64,000 nucleotides of DNA from Terriglobia bacterium (GTDB lineage Bacteria; Acidobacteriota; Terriglobia; Acidiferrales; UBA7541), in NCBI GenBank assembly GCA_020072785.1, contig JAIQGG010000004.1:124001-188000 (forward strand). The letters are read 5' to 3'. A model generated the notes under the pieces. The model was not told the DNA's origin, did not search any database, and saw nothing but the letters and a program-made list of their open reading frames with translations. The stretch's first letter is position 1, and every line of letters begins with the position of its first letter. This document shows, piece by piece, positions 8,363 to 17,432 of the stretch. A program made the position numbers and the translations under genes.

Positions 8363-8678
8363 AACTCCTAAGCAAAATGCCAAGATCACCGCTCGGTCAT
8401 CTCGAGCGGAGCGGGCCGGCTTCATCGGCCCGCGCCGGCCCGTTTTCTTGCCATCCCGGTGTCTTTTTGCTGACAGTCCGCTGGCATCCCCGCAGACGAC
8501 AGTTGCGTTTCATGCTTCAATCCGTGTGCGTAGGTTCGTTACTTCATCTTGTCTGGCGGGATGTACTGCCGCAAAGGAAGGTCAAAGCGGCCTTCAATAC
8601 GTATCTCGAAAAACTGCAACTCGCGGACTAGAACCTATGCAGGTCCGCCTGTGCACTTGCTGGAACAGGGAAAACCGC
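8363..8678. other. Intergenic region between convergent thrC and mreD
   Basis: Contains the thrC terminator (8412-8450). An ORF at 8377-8631 lacks a ribosome binding site and overlaps the terminator, so it is not called. Nothing else seen. Confidence 0.5.
8412..8450 (+). terminator. Intrinsic terminator of thrC
   Basis: Nine base-pair stem CGGGCCGGC / GCCGGCCCG with a 13 nt loop, followed by TTTTCTTG, starting 49 bp after the thrC stop. Confidence 0.85.
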
Positions 8679-9212
8679 TCAGGACGGTTTGCGTAGCCGG
8701 TCCAGCAGGAAGAACAGCCCGACGGCCACGACGCCGTTCACCAGCGCCGCCAGCCCCAGCCGCATCGTGAACCAGGTCTCCGGCTGCGCCAGCAGCAGGC
8801 GCTTGATCAGCACAATCACTCCCTGATGCACCCCGAAGAAGACAATGGTCAGCGCGAAGCGGCTTGCCGGGTGTTCCGTGTCCAGCCGCCCTCCGATGGA
8901 CGAGGCGATGAACCCGATCACTGTTTTCGCAATGCCGTAAAGGCCCAGCGGCGACTTGCTGAGGCTGTCCTGCAACAGTCCGATCACCATCCCCAGTAGC
9001 AGCCCCGTCGAGGGATTGCGCCGGCTCAGCCCGAAATACGTGGTCAGCAGCAGCGGCAGGTCCAGGATGGCGGCCTTGGGGAAATAGACGGGCAGCAGCG
9101 CCTGCAGCACCAGCGCCGCCACCATGGTCGCCACCACCGCCCCGGCGCGAAACTTGTGCACCTCGATGTGTGTTTCCGTGTCCAGGCGCAGGTCAAAGGT
9201 ATCGTTGTTCAT
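8679..9212 (-). CDS. mreD: Rod shape-determining protein MreD
   Basis: Inner-membrane protein of the elongasome that interacts with MreC. The 177 residues carry five or six hydrophobic helices with the typical short loops (LLTTYFGLSRRNPSTGLLLG, LQDSLSKSPLGLYG). Its ATG overlaps the mreC stop by 4 bp, so the two are translationally coupled. In related genomes mrdA usually follows directly; here 4 kb of opposite-strand genes intervene. Confidence 0.92.
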   Translation of the reverse strand: MNNDTFDLRLDTETHIEVHKFRAGAVVATMVAALVLQALLPVYFPKAAILDLPLLLTTYFGLSRRNPSTGLLLGMVIGLLQDSLSKSPLGLYGIAKTVIGFIASSIGGRLDTEHPASRFALTIVFFGVHQGVIVLIKRLLLAQPETWFTMRLGLAALVNGVVAVGLFFLLDRLRKPS

Positions 9213-10120
9213 GGCTTGGCCGCTGCCGGCGCTGACCCCGCCCGGCTCTTAGCCGGGGCTGCGGCCTCCGGCTCCGCTTCTTTCCTCAAGTCCAGCGGCT
9301 GCAGCGTCTGCAGCACCAGCACCTCTTCGAGCCGTTGCAGCCCCGCCGCCGGCCGCACGCGCACCAACTTGAAAGGCATGCCGGGCTTCACGTCCACCAC
9401 CGTGCCCACCGGCAGATCCTTCGGGAATATCCGGTCCATCCCGCTGGTTACCACGCGCTCCCCGGGATTCACCGCATCATCCTCGCTCACGTACTTCATC
9501 TGCAGCAGTGGTTCGCCCATCCCCACTACCGGGCTCTGCAGCCGCGAATCCGCGAGCATGGCTCCAACCCCGCTATCCTTGTCCGTGAGCAGCAGCACCT
9601 GCGAGGTGTTGCGGTAGGCCTCAAGCACCTTGCCCACCACCCCGTCCGGCGTGATCACACCCATGTTGGCGAGGACTCCGTCGCGTTCCCCGCGGTCAAT
9701 GTAGATGGTCTGGCTGGCAGCCTCTGCGCTGGTGCCGATGACCCGCGCGGCAATCAGCGGAGCGTTGGCGTGCTCCTGGCGGAACTTCAGCAGCGCGACC
9801 AGGCGGTCGGCTTCCGCGGCCCGGCCCTGCAGCTGGTTGATCTGCATCTTCAGGGTGTCGCGCTCACCCCGCAGGCTGTCGTTTTCCTGCGCCGCGTAGC
9901 GCAGCGCGAAGTAATGGTTCCAGGTGCTGCGGACTTTGCCCACCCCCCAGGCCCCGGCGCGCTCAAACGGCGAGATCACCGCCACCGTCCACACGCGGAT
10001 CAGCCGGTCATGCCGGCCCTGCTGGGCCTGCTGAATCTGCACGGCAAGCAGCAGCACCTGCGCGACGATGGCAATCGCGAGCAGGACCAGCGATCGGTGA
10101 CGCGAAGCAATAGCGGCCAT
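9209..10120 (-). CDS. mreC: Rod shape-determining protein MreC
   Basis: Periplasmic scaffold of the elongasome that links MreB to PBP2. The N-terminal membrane anchor (residues 10-28) is followed by a coiled coil (about 70-110, QENDSLRGERDTLKMQINQL) and the beta-domain core (TIYIDRGERDGV, VVGKVLEAYRNTSQVLLLTD). The C-terminal 25 residues are an Ala/Pro/Lys-rich tail. Length 303. Lies 131 bp downstream of mreB. Confidence 0.95.
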   Translation of the reverse strand: MAAIASRHRSLVLLAIAIVAQVLLLAVQIQQAQQGRHDRLIRVWTVAVISPFERAGAWGVGKVRSTWNHYFALRYAAQENDSLRGERDTLKMQINQLQGRAAEADRLVALLKFRQEHANAPLIAARVIGTSAEAASQTIYIDRGERDGVLANMGVITPDGVVGKVLEAYRNTSQVLLLTDKDSGVGAMLADSRLQSPVVGMGEPLLQMKYVSEDDAVNPGERVVTSGMDRIFPKDLPVGTVVDVKPGMPFKLVRVRPAAGLQRLEEVLVLQTLQPLDLRKEAEPEAAAPAKSRAGSAPAAAKP

Positions 10121-10251
10121 GGGAGATCGAAACTCGGAACCCGTATCTCTTCACTTGCTTGGCCATTCCCCGGCGTAGCCAAGCTCTTCCAGCGGCATTT
10201 CTCCCGACCCGGTCGGCAGGCCGCCGTCTTTCCTTCCTTCCGCAATTCCTC

Positions 10252-11292
10252 TTAATCGATGCACACCTGCCGCAGCAGCCGGAAGTCGCTCAGCATCTTT
10301 CCCGTGCCCAGCACCACCGACGCCAGCGGATCGTCGGCGATGGACACCGGCAACCCGGTCTCCTCGCGGATGCGCTTGTCCAGATTCTTCAGCAGCGCCC
10401 CCCCGCCGGTCAGCACTATGCCCCGGTCGCTGATGTCCGCCGAAAGCTCCGGCGGCGTGCGCTCCAGCGCCACGCGAATCGCATTCAGAATCGTGGACAC
10501 GCATTCACTCAGCGCCTCGCGGATTTCGCTGTCGTCGATGGTCACCGTGCGCGGCACACCTTCGATCAGGTTGCGCCCTTTCACTTCCATGGTCAGCGGC
10601 TTTTCCAGCGGGTACGCCGATCCGATCTCCATCTTGATCTGTTCCGCCGTGCGCTCTCCCACCAGCATGTTGTACTTGCGCTTCAGGTACTGCATCACCG
10701 CTTCGTCCATCTCGTTCCCGGCCACGCGCACCGACCGCGAATAGACGATCCCGCTCATGGAGATTACGGCGATATCCGTGGTGCCCCCGCCGATATCCAC
10801 CACCATGTTGCCCGAGGGCTCTTCGATGGGCAGCCCCGCTCCGATGGCCGCGGCCATAGCTTGCTCCACCAGGAAGACTTCGCTGGCACGCGCCCGGTAG
10901 GCCGAGTCCTGCACCGCGCGCTTCTCCACCGGCGTGATCTCGCTGGGCACGCCGATGACGATCCGCGGATGCACCAGCACCCGCCGGTTGTGGGCCTTCT
11001 GAATGAAGTACGTCAGCATCTTTTCGGTGACCTTGAAGTCCGCGATGACCCCGTCCTTCATTGGCTTAATGGCCACCACGTTGCCCGGCGTCCGCCCCAG
11101 CATCTCCTTGGCCTCGCGCCCCACGGCCACCACTTCGCCGCTGTTCTTGTTGATGGCCACGATCGATGGCTCGTTCACCACGATCCCCTTGCCCCCCGAA
11201 AACACCAGCGTGTTCGCCGTGCCCAGGTCGATCGCTAGGTCGGATGAAAACAGGCTGAAAATCGACCTCAGATTATATCCGTTCTTGTTCAT
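10252..11292 (-). CDS. mreB: Rod shape-determining protein MreB (bacterial actin)
   Basis: Actin-like ATPase that forms membrane-bound filaments and directs side-wall synthesis. The phosphate-1 loop DLGTANTLVF (near residue 22), phosphate-2 motif VVDIGGGTTDIAV (near 165) and adenosine motif ILTGGGALL are intact. The 346 residues fit MreB. The N-terminal MNKNGYNLRSIFSLFSSDLA includes the usual amphipathic membrane helix. A GAGGGGAC ribosome binding site precedes the ATG; two strong hairpins lie in the leader. Confidence 0.97.
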   Translation of the reverse strand: MNKNGYNLRSIFSLFSSDLAIDLGTANTLVFSGGKGIVVNEPSIVAINKNSGEVVAVGREAKEMLGRTPGNVVAIKPMKDGVIADFKVTEKMLTYFIQKAHNRRVLVHPRIVIGVPSEITPVEKRAVQDSAYRARASEVFLVEQAMAAAIGAGLPIEEPSGNMVVDIGGGTTDIAVISMSGIVYSRSVRVAGNEMDEAVMQYLKRKYNMLVGERTAEQIKMEIGSAYPLEKPLTMEVKGRNLIEGVPRTVTIDDSEIREALSECVSTILNAIRVALERTPPELSADISDRGIVLTGGGALLKNLDKRIREETGLPVSIADDPLASVVLGTGKMLSDFRLLRQVCID

Positions 11293-11309
11293 GTCCCCTC
11301 AGTCCCCCC

Positions 11310-11353
11310 GCGGAGAAATAGTTCTCCGCAGCCCGCGGGAGTTTCCCGCGGGC
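11310..11353 (-). promoter_or_regulatory. Two tandem hairpins in the mreB leader
   Basis: Stem 1, 11331-11353: GCCCGCGGGA / TCCCGCGGGC with a 3 nt loop. Stem 2, 11310-11329: GCGGAGAA / TTCTCCGC with a 4 nt loop, ending shortly before the mreB ribosome binding site. No U-tract follows either. They may separate FecR-gene from mreB transcription or control mreB translation. Confidence 0.6.
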
Positions 11354-11385
11354 CCCAGACCAGCGCGCCGGCCGCGCCGCGGTCC

Positions 11386-12660
11386 TTATTTCGGTATCAC
11401 GATGGGTACCCGCAGAATCGCCGTGCCTCCGCGGCGATTCTGCCCCGTAATCACAATCGTCTGCTGTCCCGGTTGCAGCTGTTCCGTGAAGTGCCGGAAC
11501 TTTCCGTCCGGCCCGATCATCGATACCGCCTGCCCGTTTACTATCAAAGCTGCTCCCGGCTCGGTGCGCCCGATGATTTCCACGACGCGTCCGTGCAGCT
11601 GCGTGCCGTCTACTTCCAGCACCATCTCCTGTGTCTTGCCCTGTGCCACCAGCGAGAACTTGAACGTATCGCTCACCTCGCTCGTGCGCTTCCTCACGTC
11701 CATCGCCGTCACGTTCCAGAAGTACTCCCCGGCTTCCAGCCCGCTGACCTCCGTGCTCGTCCCGGTCACCTTCTTCTCCACGTATTTCGCGAAGACCGTC
11801 GAGGTGCTGATCCGCAGCGTATACGATACCGCGTCCGGTACCGCTCTCCATTCGAAATGCACCGCCGCCGCTTTCGGGTCCGCCACGATCAGCGGCTGTA
11901 GATTGAGCGGTTCCACCAGGTCCGGCGGCGCCAGTACCGTCGATTTCTGGATCGCTCCGCCTGTCGCGAAGCTGGCCTTCTCCCACTGCGCCAGTTCAAT
12001 GTGCTCCGACCCGCGCTGTACCTCCGCGCTGCCTTGCGCCACCACGATCTCATGCTCGTTCTTCGTCGGGTCGTTCTTTACGCTCATGCGGCTGTTCTGC
12101 CGCGCCTGCGCTTTCGCGTCATCCACCGAAACCACCGCCAGCGAACCCGGCGCCAGGTTCGGCGTCGCCAGGTCCAGCGCACCGGACGTCACGCGCATGG
12201 CCACGCTCGTGGGCCGGTCGTGCTCGGTCGAGTTTTCCTCCACGGTCACGAAGGAGTCCGATTTCACCGTGTAGGTCGTGCCGTCCGCAAAGGCGATGCG
12301 CGCCGCCCCTTCCGCCGACGTCTTCACCTGGTCGCCCTTGTCCAGCGTCGTGCGGTAGTCCGCATCCACCCATTCCACCGAATTCACTTTCTTGATCTGC
12401 ACCTTGCCGTCCAGGTTCACGAAGCGCGCCTGCTTCTTCTCCATCGGCGCCGCTTCCCCCTCGCTGCTGCCCATGGCATTCGTCAGTTTCCGGTAGGCCG
12501 CCGAGTACCAGTCCGGCACCAGCAGGTACATCCCCGCCAGCAGCACCGCGGTCAGCAATCCCGCGTATACCGCCACGGTCTTGTACGTCACCGCGGTCCA
12601 CACCACTTCCACGCGCGGTATCTTCTGCTGGTGCGGGTCGGACGGTAGTTGTGTGCTCAC
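11386..12660 (-). CDS. FecR-domain membrane protein with fibronectin-like repeats
   Basis: Envelope protein of unknown role. A cytoplasmic N-terminus of about 25 residues precedes one membrane helix (about 29-49). A FecR-type domain follows (about 75-220; motifs GKVQIKKVNSVEWVDADYRT, LDKGDQVKTSAEGAARIAFADG), then an Fn3-like domain (about 260-340, VHFEWRAVPDAVSYTLRIST) and a C-terminal beta domain (GAALIVNGQAVSMIGPDGKF). FecR domains usually sense or transmit envelope signals, but no sigma factor gene is adjacent. It lies 93 bp upstream of mreB on the same strand, so a link with the elongasome is possible but unproven. Confidence 0.85.
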   Translation of the reverse strand: MSTQLPSDPHQQKIPRVEVVWTAVTYKTVAVYAGLLTAVLLAGMYLLVPDWYSAAYRKLTNAMGSSEGEAAPMEKKQARFVNLDGKVQIKKVNSVEWVDADYRTTLDKGDQVKTSAEGAARIAFADGTTYTVKSDSFVTVEENSTEHDRPTSVAMRVTSGALDLATPNLAPGSLAVVSVDDAKAQARQNSRMSVKNDPTKNEHEIVVAQGSAEVQRGSEHIELAQWEKASFATGGAIQKSTVLAPPDLVEPLNLQPLIVADPKAAAVHFEWRAVPDAVSYTLRISTSTVFAKYVEKKVTGTSTEVSGLEAGEYFWNVTAMDVRKRTSEVSDTFKFSLVAQGKTQEMVLEVDGTQLHGRVVEIIGRTEPGAALIVNGQAVSMIGPDGKFRHFTEQLQPGQQTIVITGQNRRGGTAILRVPIVIPK

Positions 12661-12870
12661 GGTTTTTGGCGCAGCTGGAGCGCTAATTTAACAATTTAGC
12701 ACAGCGCTCCGGGAGCGTCCAACGCCTGCGCGCCTGCGTACTCTATCAGCAAACACCGTCTCCGCCTTTCCTTCCGATCCCGCAGCCCCGCCGCTGCTTC
12801 CCGGACGATGCCGGATGTCCTGCTTCCCGGCCCTCTTTTTGCCCCCGGCGCCGCCCTTGTGCGTTTCCGG

Positions 12871-12900
12871 TTGTGGCGTGTGCCTTCTCTCTCCTATAAT
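12871..12900 (+). promoter_or_regulatory. Sigma-70-type promoter of the PpiD-like gene
   Basis: TTGTGG (12871-12876), 18 bp spacer, consensus TATAAT (12895-12900). Predicted start of transcription is about 28 nt before the ATG at 12936. Confidence 0.7.
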
Positions 12901-12935
12901 GCAACGTTTGTTCCCGTACCCTGGAGACATCGCGG

Positions 12936-14855
12936 ATGGCTGGCATTCTGGATAATCGCAAGACCCTGGTTCGCATCTTCATCGGCATAGTGATCGGCCT
13001 GCTCGCCGTCAGCATGCTGCTCTACCTCGTGCCCCAAGGCCCCGCGACGGGCGATGCTGCGCCCGATGCCGTCGCCCGCATCGGCGATCAGACCGTTACC
13101 GTCGCCGACGTGCGCGAGCAGTTCGCCCAGATCTCCTCGCGCGGCCAGATCCCCAAACAGCTCGAAGGCCTCTATGCCCAGCAGATCATGAACCAGCTCG
13201 TTTTCCAGAAAGAGCTGGAATTCGAAGGCCGCCGTCTCGGTATCCGCGTCAGCGACGAAGAACGCGCCGACCGCATCCGCCAGTTTCTACCCACTGCCTT
13301 CAGCGGCGGCACCTTTGTCGGCATGGACCGCTACTCGGCCGAAGTGCAGAGCCGCTTCGGCATGAGCGTCCCGCAATTTGAAGAGCTTGTCCGCCAGGGT
13401 CTGCTCGAAGAAAAATTCCGCCGCCTGGTCACCGACGGCATCAGCGTCAGCCCCGCTGAAGTCCAGGAGGAGTTCCGCTACCGCAATCAGAAGATTACAC
13501 TGGCCTACGCCTACATCAAGCCCGAGGATCTCGAGGCCAAGCAGGCCCCCGACGACGCCGCCATCCAGGCCGAATTCGAAAAGAACAAGGCCCAATACCA
13601 GGTTCCCGAGCGCCGCGTCGTCCGCTATGCCCTCGCTGACCTAAACCAGCTTCGCCAGAGCATCCAGGTTTCCGACGACGAACTGAAGGCCCTCTACCAG
13701 TCGCGCATCCAGCTCTACCAGGTGCCCAACCGCGTGCACGTCCAGCACATCCTCTTTCGCACCACCGGAAAAACCGATGCGGAAGTCGCGGAGATCCGCA
13801 AAAAGGCCGAAGATGTCCTCAAACTGGCCAAAAAGGGCGCCAAGTTCGAGGACTTGGCCAAAAAATATTCCGAGGACACCACCAAGGACAAGGGCGGCGA
13901 CCTCGGCTGGATCGAGCAGGGCCAGACGGTGGCGGAGTTTGAAAAGGCCGCCTTCAGCCTCCCCAAGGGCGGCATCTCCGATCTGGTGCGCACCCAGTTC
14001 GGCTTTCACATCATCAAGGCCGTAGACAAAGAGACCGCGCACACCAAGTCCTTCGACGAGGTCAAGGAGTCCCTGCGCGCCCCGCTCATCCTCGAGAAGG
14101 CCGACCAGCGCGCCGCCGACCAGGCCGAACAGATTGCCGCCGTCGTCCGCAAATCCAACCGCGGCTCCCTCGATGACCTCGCTAGCCAGTTCCATCTGAC
14201 TGTTGCGGAGACCCGCCCCGTGGCCGCCACCGACGTGCTCCTCGAGCTCGGCAATTCCCCGGAGATCAAGGACGCCATCTTCCGCCTGCGCCAGGGCGAA
14301 CTCGCCCCACCCATCCGCATCGACCGCGGCTACGTTGTGTTGACCGTGCAGGAGATCCTGCCGGCCCATGCCGGCACCCTCCCCGAAGTCCGCGACCGCG
14401 TCCTGGCGGACCTCAAGCGCTCCATGGCCGCCACCGCCGCGCGCTCCCGCGCCGAGGAGCTCGTCCGCCGCGTCAAGGCCGGCGAGAAATTCGCCGCCGT
14501 GGCCAAATCCCTGGGCCTGGAGTCCAAGACCAGCGACTCCTTCGCCCGCAACGGCTCCATTCCCGGCGTCGCCAGCGGCCGTCAACTGGCTTCCGCCTTC
14601 CACATGAACTCCGGCGAAACCGGCACCCCGCTCAGCCTCGGCAACAACTGGCTCGTCTACCAGGTGGTGGCCAAGGAAGAGCCCGACCCCGCCAACTTCG
14701 ACAAGGACAAGCAGTCGCTGGCCGATCAGGTCCTCCAGAACAAGCGCAACTTGGCCTTCGAAGCCTTCAAGACAGGCCTCCAGAACCGCCTCAAGCAGGA
14801 AGGAAAGTTGCAGCTGATGCCCGAACGCCTGAAGAATTTTACCGGCCAAGGCTAA
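12936..14855 (+). CDS. PpiD/SurA-like peptidyl-prolyl isomerase chaperone
   Basis: Membrane-anchored periplasmic foldase. Residues 12-30 form a single N-terminal membrane helix, followed by a SurA N-like region (about 40-190) and a parvulin domain (about 265-375, starting RVHVQHILFRTT and ending FGFHIIKAVD). A C-terminal half with PpiD-like helices completes the 639 residues, the size of PpiD. A consensus promoter precedes it. It is divergent from the FecR-domain gene. PpiD assists folding of secreted proteins at the SecYEG exit; the same role is inferred here. Confidence 0.92.
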   Translation: MAGILDNRKTLVRIFIGIVIGLLAVSMLLYLVPQGPATGDAAPDAVARIGDQTVTVADVREQFAQISSRGQIPKQLEGLYAQQIMNQLVFQKELEFEGRRLGIRVSDEERADRIRQFLPTAFSGGTFVGMDRYSAEVQSRFGMSVPQFEELVRQGLLEEKFRRLVTDGISVSPAEVQEEFRYRNQKITLAYAYIKPEDLEAKQAPDDAAIQAEFEKNKAQYQVPERRVVRYALADLNQLRQSIQVSDDELKALYQSRIQLYQVPNRVHVQHILFRTTGKTDAEVAEIRKKAEDVLKLAKKGAKFEDLAKKYSEDTTKDKGGDLGWIEQGQTVAEFEKAAFSLPKGGISDLVRTQFGFHIIKAVDKETAHTKSFDEVKESLRAPLILEKADQRAADQAEQIAAVVRKSNRGSLDDLASQFHLTVAETRPVAATDVLLELGNSPEIKDAIFRLRQGELAPPIRIDRGYVVLTVQEILPAHAGTLPEVRDRVLADLKRSMAATAARSRAEELVRRVKAGEKFAAVAKSLGLESKTSDSFARNGSIPGVASGRQLASAFHMNSGETGTPLSLGNNWLVYQVVAKEEPDPANFDKDKQSLADQVLQNKRNLAFEAFKTGLQNRLKQEGKLQLMPERLKNFTGQG

Positions 14856-15105
14856 TCTAAAATACTGTAAACAAATGACTTATTTATGTTGACGGCTCCT
14901 CTTGCCATTCCCCGGCCGTCCAGCTACGCTATATGCATCCGGACCGCCTTTCTTTGCTTCCCCCGCCGTTACTGGCGGCTGACGGAGGAAGGGTGGATTC
15001 ACTGCTCCTCGGCCCAGGCTCCACAAACTGCCCGCAGTGAATCCGCAGGAAGGCACTGCCGGTGGTACGCGGTTCCCGCAAGTCCTTTTTTCAAGTGAGA
15101 CTTAT

Positions 15106-15534
15106 ATGCCCGCTCGCACCACAACCATCCGCAACGACTATCGTTGCAGCATGGAACGCAATCAGGCCGGCAAGTACTGCGTGCGCATCCGCGTCCATTA
15201 CCCCCGTCATGCCTGGACCCTGGCCACCTTCTTCATGGCCTCTTCCTTCGATCGGGCCATGAAAAAGCTCGAACAGGCCCTCGATTTCCTCCAGCACAAC
15301 GAAGAAAAGCTCTGGTTCTGGGGCGTGGACCGCGCCGCCGACCTTGGCTTTTCCGCCGAATTTCTCCGCGAAGCCGGCCTCAAGCTCGATCGCCGCGTGG
15401 AGTTCCCCCGCAAGTGCGCCAGCCTCAGCCTGGCTCCCGAGCGCCCCGTCCCCGCCTTCCTCCTGGGACCCGTGCGCCGCGGCCTGGCCGAGTCCGTCGA
15501 AAGTCCCCGTAGCGTCGCCGCCGTGGGCGACTGA
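15106..15534 (+). CDS. Small protein of unknown function
   Basis: Not recognised. The ATG at 15106 (MPARTTTIRNDYRC) is preferred over an in-frame upstream ATG at 15037, because the upstream part looks non-coding. The 142 residues are soluble, with a helical middle (SFDRAMKKLEQALDFLQHNE) rich in aromatic residues (KLWFWGVDRAADLGF). No signal peptide or membrane helix. It ends 170 bp before an inverted repeat between convergent genes. Confidence 0.6.
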   Translation: MPARTTTIRNDYRCSMERNQAGKYCVRIRVHYPRHAWTLATFFMASSFDRAMKKLEQALDFLQHNEEKLWFWGVDRAADLGFSAEFLREAGLKLDRRVEFPRKCASLSLAPERPVPAFLLGPVRRGLAESVESPRSVAAVGD

Positions 15535-15859
15535 ACCGCTCGTCCTTCTTGGCTTCCCGGTCCAGTTCACGCCATCATTCGCGCGCCCTGAAGAAGATCA
15601 GTGACGATTTTCACCCTGCCCCCTCCCGCCAGCGCAACTGGATGCGAATCCTTGCCCGCCGGGCCGCGCATCCGCCGCGCGCAGCACGATCTACTGGTAG
15701 TCATCCTGAGGTCCCCACGTTTTCTATGGGGGACTCAGGATCTCCACTGCGGGTGTCTGCAATCTGTTTGGAATTATCCGAGGCGGGATCGCGGAGCAAC
15801 TCTTCCACTCTTCAACTCTTCAACGGTTGAACCCTTGAACCGTTCGACCCTTTTACTCT
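15535..15859. other. Intergenic region between convergent genes
   Basis: Holds an inverted repeat (15703-15741) and a periodic pyrimidine-rich tract (15798-15860). No supported gene. Confidence 0.5.
15703..15741. terminator. Imperfect inverted repeat, likely bidirectional terminator
   Basis: ATCCTGAGGTCCCC and GGGGGACTCAGGAT pair with one bulged base around a T-rich loop, between two convergent genes. No classical U-tract follows. Confidence 0.5.
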
Positions 15860-15860
15860 T
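15798..15860. repeat. Periodic CTTCAAC/CTTGAAC tract
   Basis: Degenerate 8-9 bp units (ACTCTTCA, ACGGTTGA, ACCCTTGA, ACCGTTCG, ACCCTTTT, ACTCTTTA) run head to tail up to the stop codon of the next minus-strand gene. Confidence 0.5.
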
Positions 15861-16147
15861 TACCCCTCGCGCAGAATCACTTCGCCCTGCCCGACCATCT
15901 GGTCGTTCAGCCACAGCCGGTACTTGTAGATCCCGGCTTTCGTCCCGATGCGCGGCGGCCCGCTCAACAGCCGCATCCCCATCGGCGCCTGAAACACGTT
16001 CGAGGAGAACGGGCAGCGGTTCACGTCGAACTCCACGCGCAGATTGCCCGCATCGGAGATCCACGACACCTGGTCCCCGGCCTCCAGCACCACCACTTGC
16101 GGGATCAATCCCACCAGCACCGGACGTTCCGCCATCGCTCTCTTCAT
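15860..16147 (-). CDS. Small cupredoxin-like protein of unknown function
   Basis: About 95 residues, predicted all-beta (VLVGLIPQVVVLEAGDQVSW, AGIYKYRLWLNDQMVGQGEV). The arrangement of an early VSW strand, a central Cys (NRCPFSSNVF) and a closing KYRLWL strand resembles cupredoxin-like domains, but the copper-binding His/Cys/Met set is not complete, so metal binding is doubtful. The start could be the ATG at 16147 (MKRAMAERP) or the one at 16135; a longer frame to 16246 is unlikely. No signal peptide. Confidence 0.6.
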   Translation of the reverse strand: MKRAMAERPVLVGLIPQVVVLEAGDQVSWISDAGNLRVEFDVNRCPFSSNVFQAPMGMRLLSGPPRIGTKAGIYKYRLWLNDQMVGQGEVILREG

Positions 16148-16386
16148 CCTTTCAGATGCGCTGCGCATCGGCGCCCTGGCAAATTTCCGCGCCCGTCGTG
16201 ACGATAACATATCCGCGTGCGCGTCGCACCGGTTACCCCCCGGCAAACCATTCCTTGACCCCCTTCCTGCCGCCCCGTAAACTGGGATTGCTTACTCGTG
16301 ACGGCGTCTCCGGCAGGTTTCGCGCTCGCGGTCGGCGCAAGATTATTTGTCCTCATGTAAGTTAGGACGCAAAGGAAACTCGCTGG

Positions 16387-17238
16387 ATGGCTTCACGGGC
16401 TCTATCTATACCTCTGCCGAATGGCTCGCGCATTTCGGTTTTGCATACCCTCCCGTTTGCGCTGATTCACTTGGCCGCGCTCTCGGTCTTCTGGGTCAAA
16501 TTTCACTGGTCGTATCTGATCGTCTGCCTGGCCCTTTACTGGGTGCGCATGTTCTTCGTCACCGCGGGCTACCACCGCTACTTCTCGCACCGCTCCTTTA
16601 AGACCAGCCGCGCGTTTCAGTTCGTCATCGCCTGGATGGCCATGTCCTCCAGTCAGAAGGGTATCCTCTGGTGGGCCGCCCATCACCGCCATCATCACCG
16701 CCATTCGGATACCGACGAGGATCTCCACTCCCCCACGCTCTTCGGCTTCTTCTGGTCCCACGTCGGCTGGTTCATCTCCGACAAGTACAACGGCACGCGC
16801 ATCGAATACATCGGCGACTTCGCCAAATTTCCCGAGCTGCGCTGGCTCAACAAATATCATCTCGTGCCTCCCGTGGTTCTCGCCGTGGTGCTCGCGCTCA
16901 TCGGCGGCTGGGGGCTCTTCCTCTGGGGCTTCTGCCTGAGCACCGTGCTCCTTTGGCACGGCACGTTCACCATCAATTCGCTCTCACACCTCTTCGGCTC
17001 GCGCCGCTACGTCACCTCGGACACCAGCAAGAACAATTTCGTGTTGGCCCTGGTCACCCTCGGCGAAGGCTGGCACAACAACCATCACCACTACATGGCC
17101 GCCGCCCGCCAGGGCTTCTTCTGGTGGGAAGTGGACATCACCTACTACGTGCTGAAGGTGATGTCTTGGGTCCGCATCGTCCGCGACCTCCGCCCCGTGC
17201 CCCCGCACCTGCTCTCCGAAGAACACGCCTCCGCCTAG
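16387..17238 (+). CDS. Acyl-CoA/acyl-lipid delta-9-type desaturase
   Basis: Integral membrane di-iron desaturase that puts a double bond into a saturated fatty acyl chain using O2. All three histidine boxes are present: HRYFSHR near residue 63, HHRHHHRHSD near residue 100 and HNNHHHY near residue 232. Hydrophobic helix pairs lie between them. The 283 residues are the short form typical of bacterial stearoyl-CoA 9-desaturases, without a cytochrome b5 domain. The oxygen requirement implies an at least facultatively aerobic life. A lone gene, 195 bp upstream of the selenoprotein candidate. Confidence 0.93.
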   Translation: MASRALSIPLPNGSRISVLHTLPFALIHLAALSVFWVKFHWSYLIVCLALYWVRMFFVTAGYHRYFSHRSFKTSRAFQFVIAWMAMSSSQKGILWWAAHHRHHHRHSDTDEDLHSPTLFGFFWSHVGWFISDKYNGTRIEYIGDFAKFPELRWLNKYHLVPPVVLAVVLALIGGWGLFLWGFCLSTVLLWHGTFTINSLSHLFGSRRYVTSDTSKNNFVLALVTLGEGWHNNHHHYMAAARQGFFWWEVDITYYVLKVMSWVRIVRDLRPVPPHLLSEEHASA

Positions 17239-17432
17239 CTTGTCTTTCTTGCTTGCCTGCGTCCCCGCAGGATGTGCCGCCTCGCACGGCGGCCATTCCC
17301 ATTGCTTCTGATTTTCTGCTACCCTGCAGCGTCATCTCGCTCAGCGCGGCCCGTCCGCGGCCCATGCGAGGACCGCTGCGAAGCGCTGCTGGGCAACGCA
17401 CGCCGCGAACGCGGGCTCACGGGAGGCACCCC

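Noticed and set aside
6953-8425. 490-codon minus-strand ORF
   Set aside because: Antisense to thrC; Gly/Ala/Glu-rich composition without recognisable motifs.
8377-8631. 84-codon ORF downstream of thrC
   Set aside because: Overlaps the thrC terminator hairpin, lacks a ribosome binding site and shows no family resemblance.
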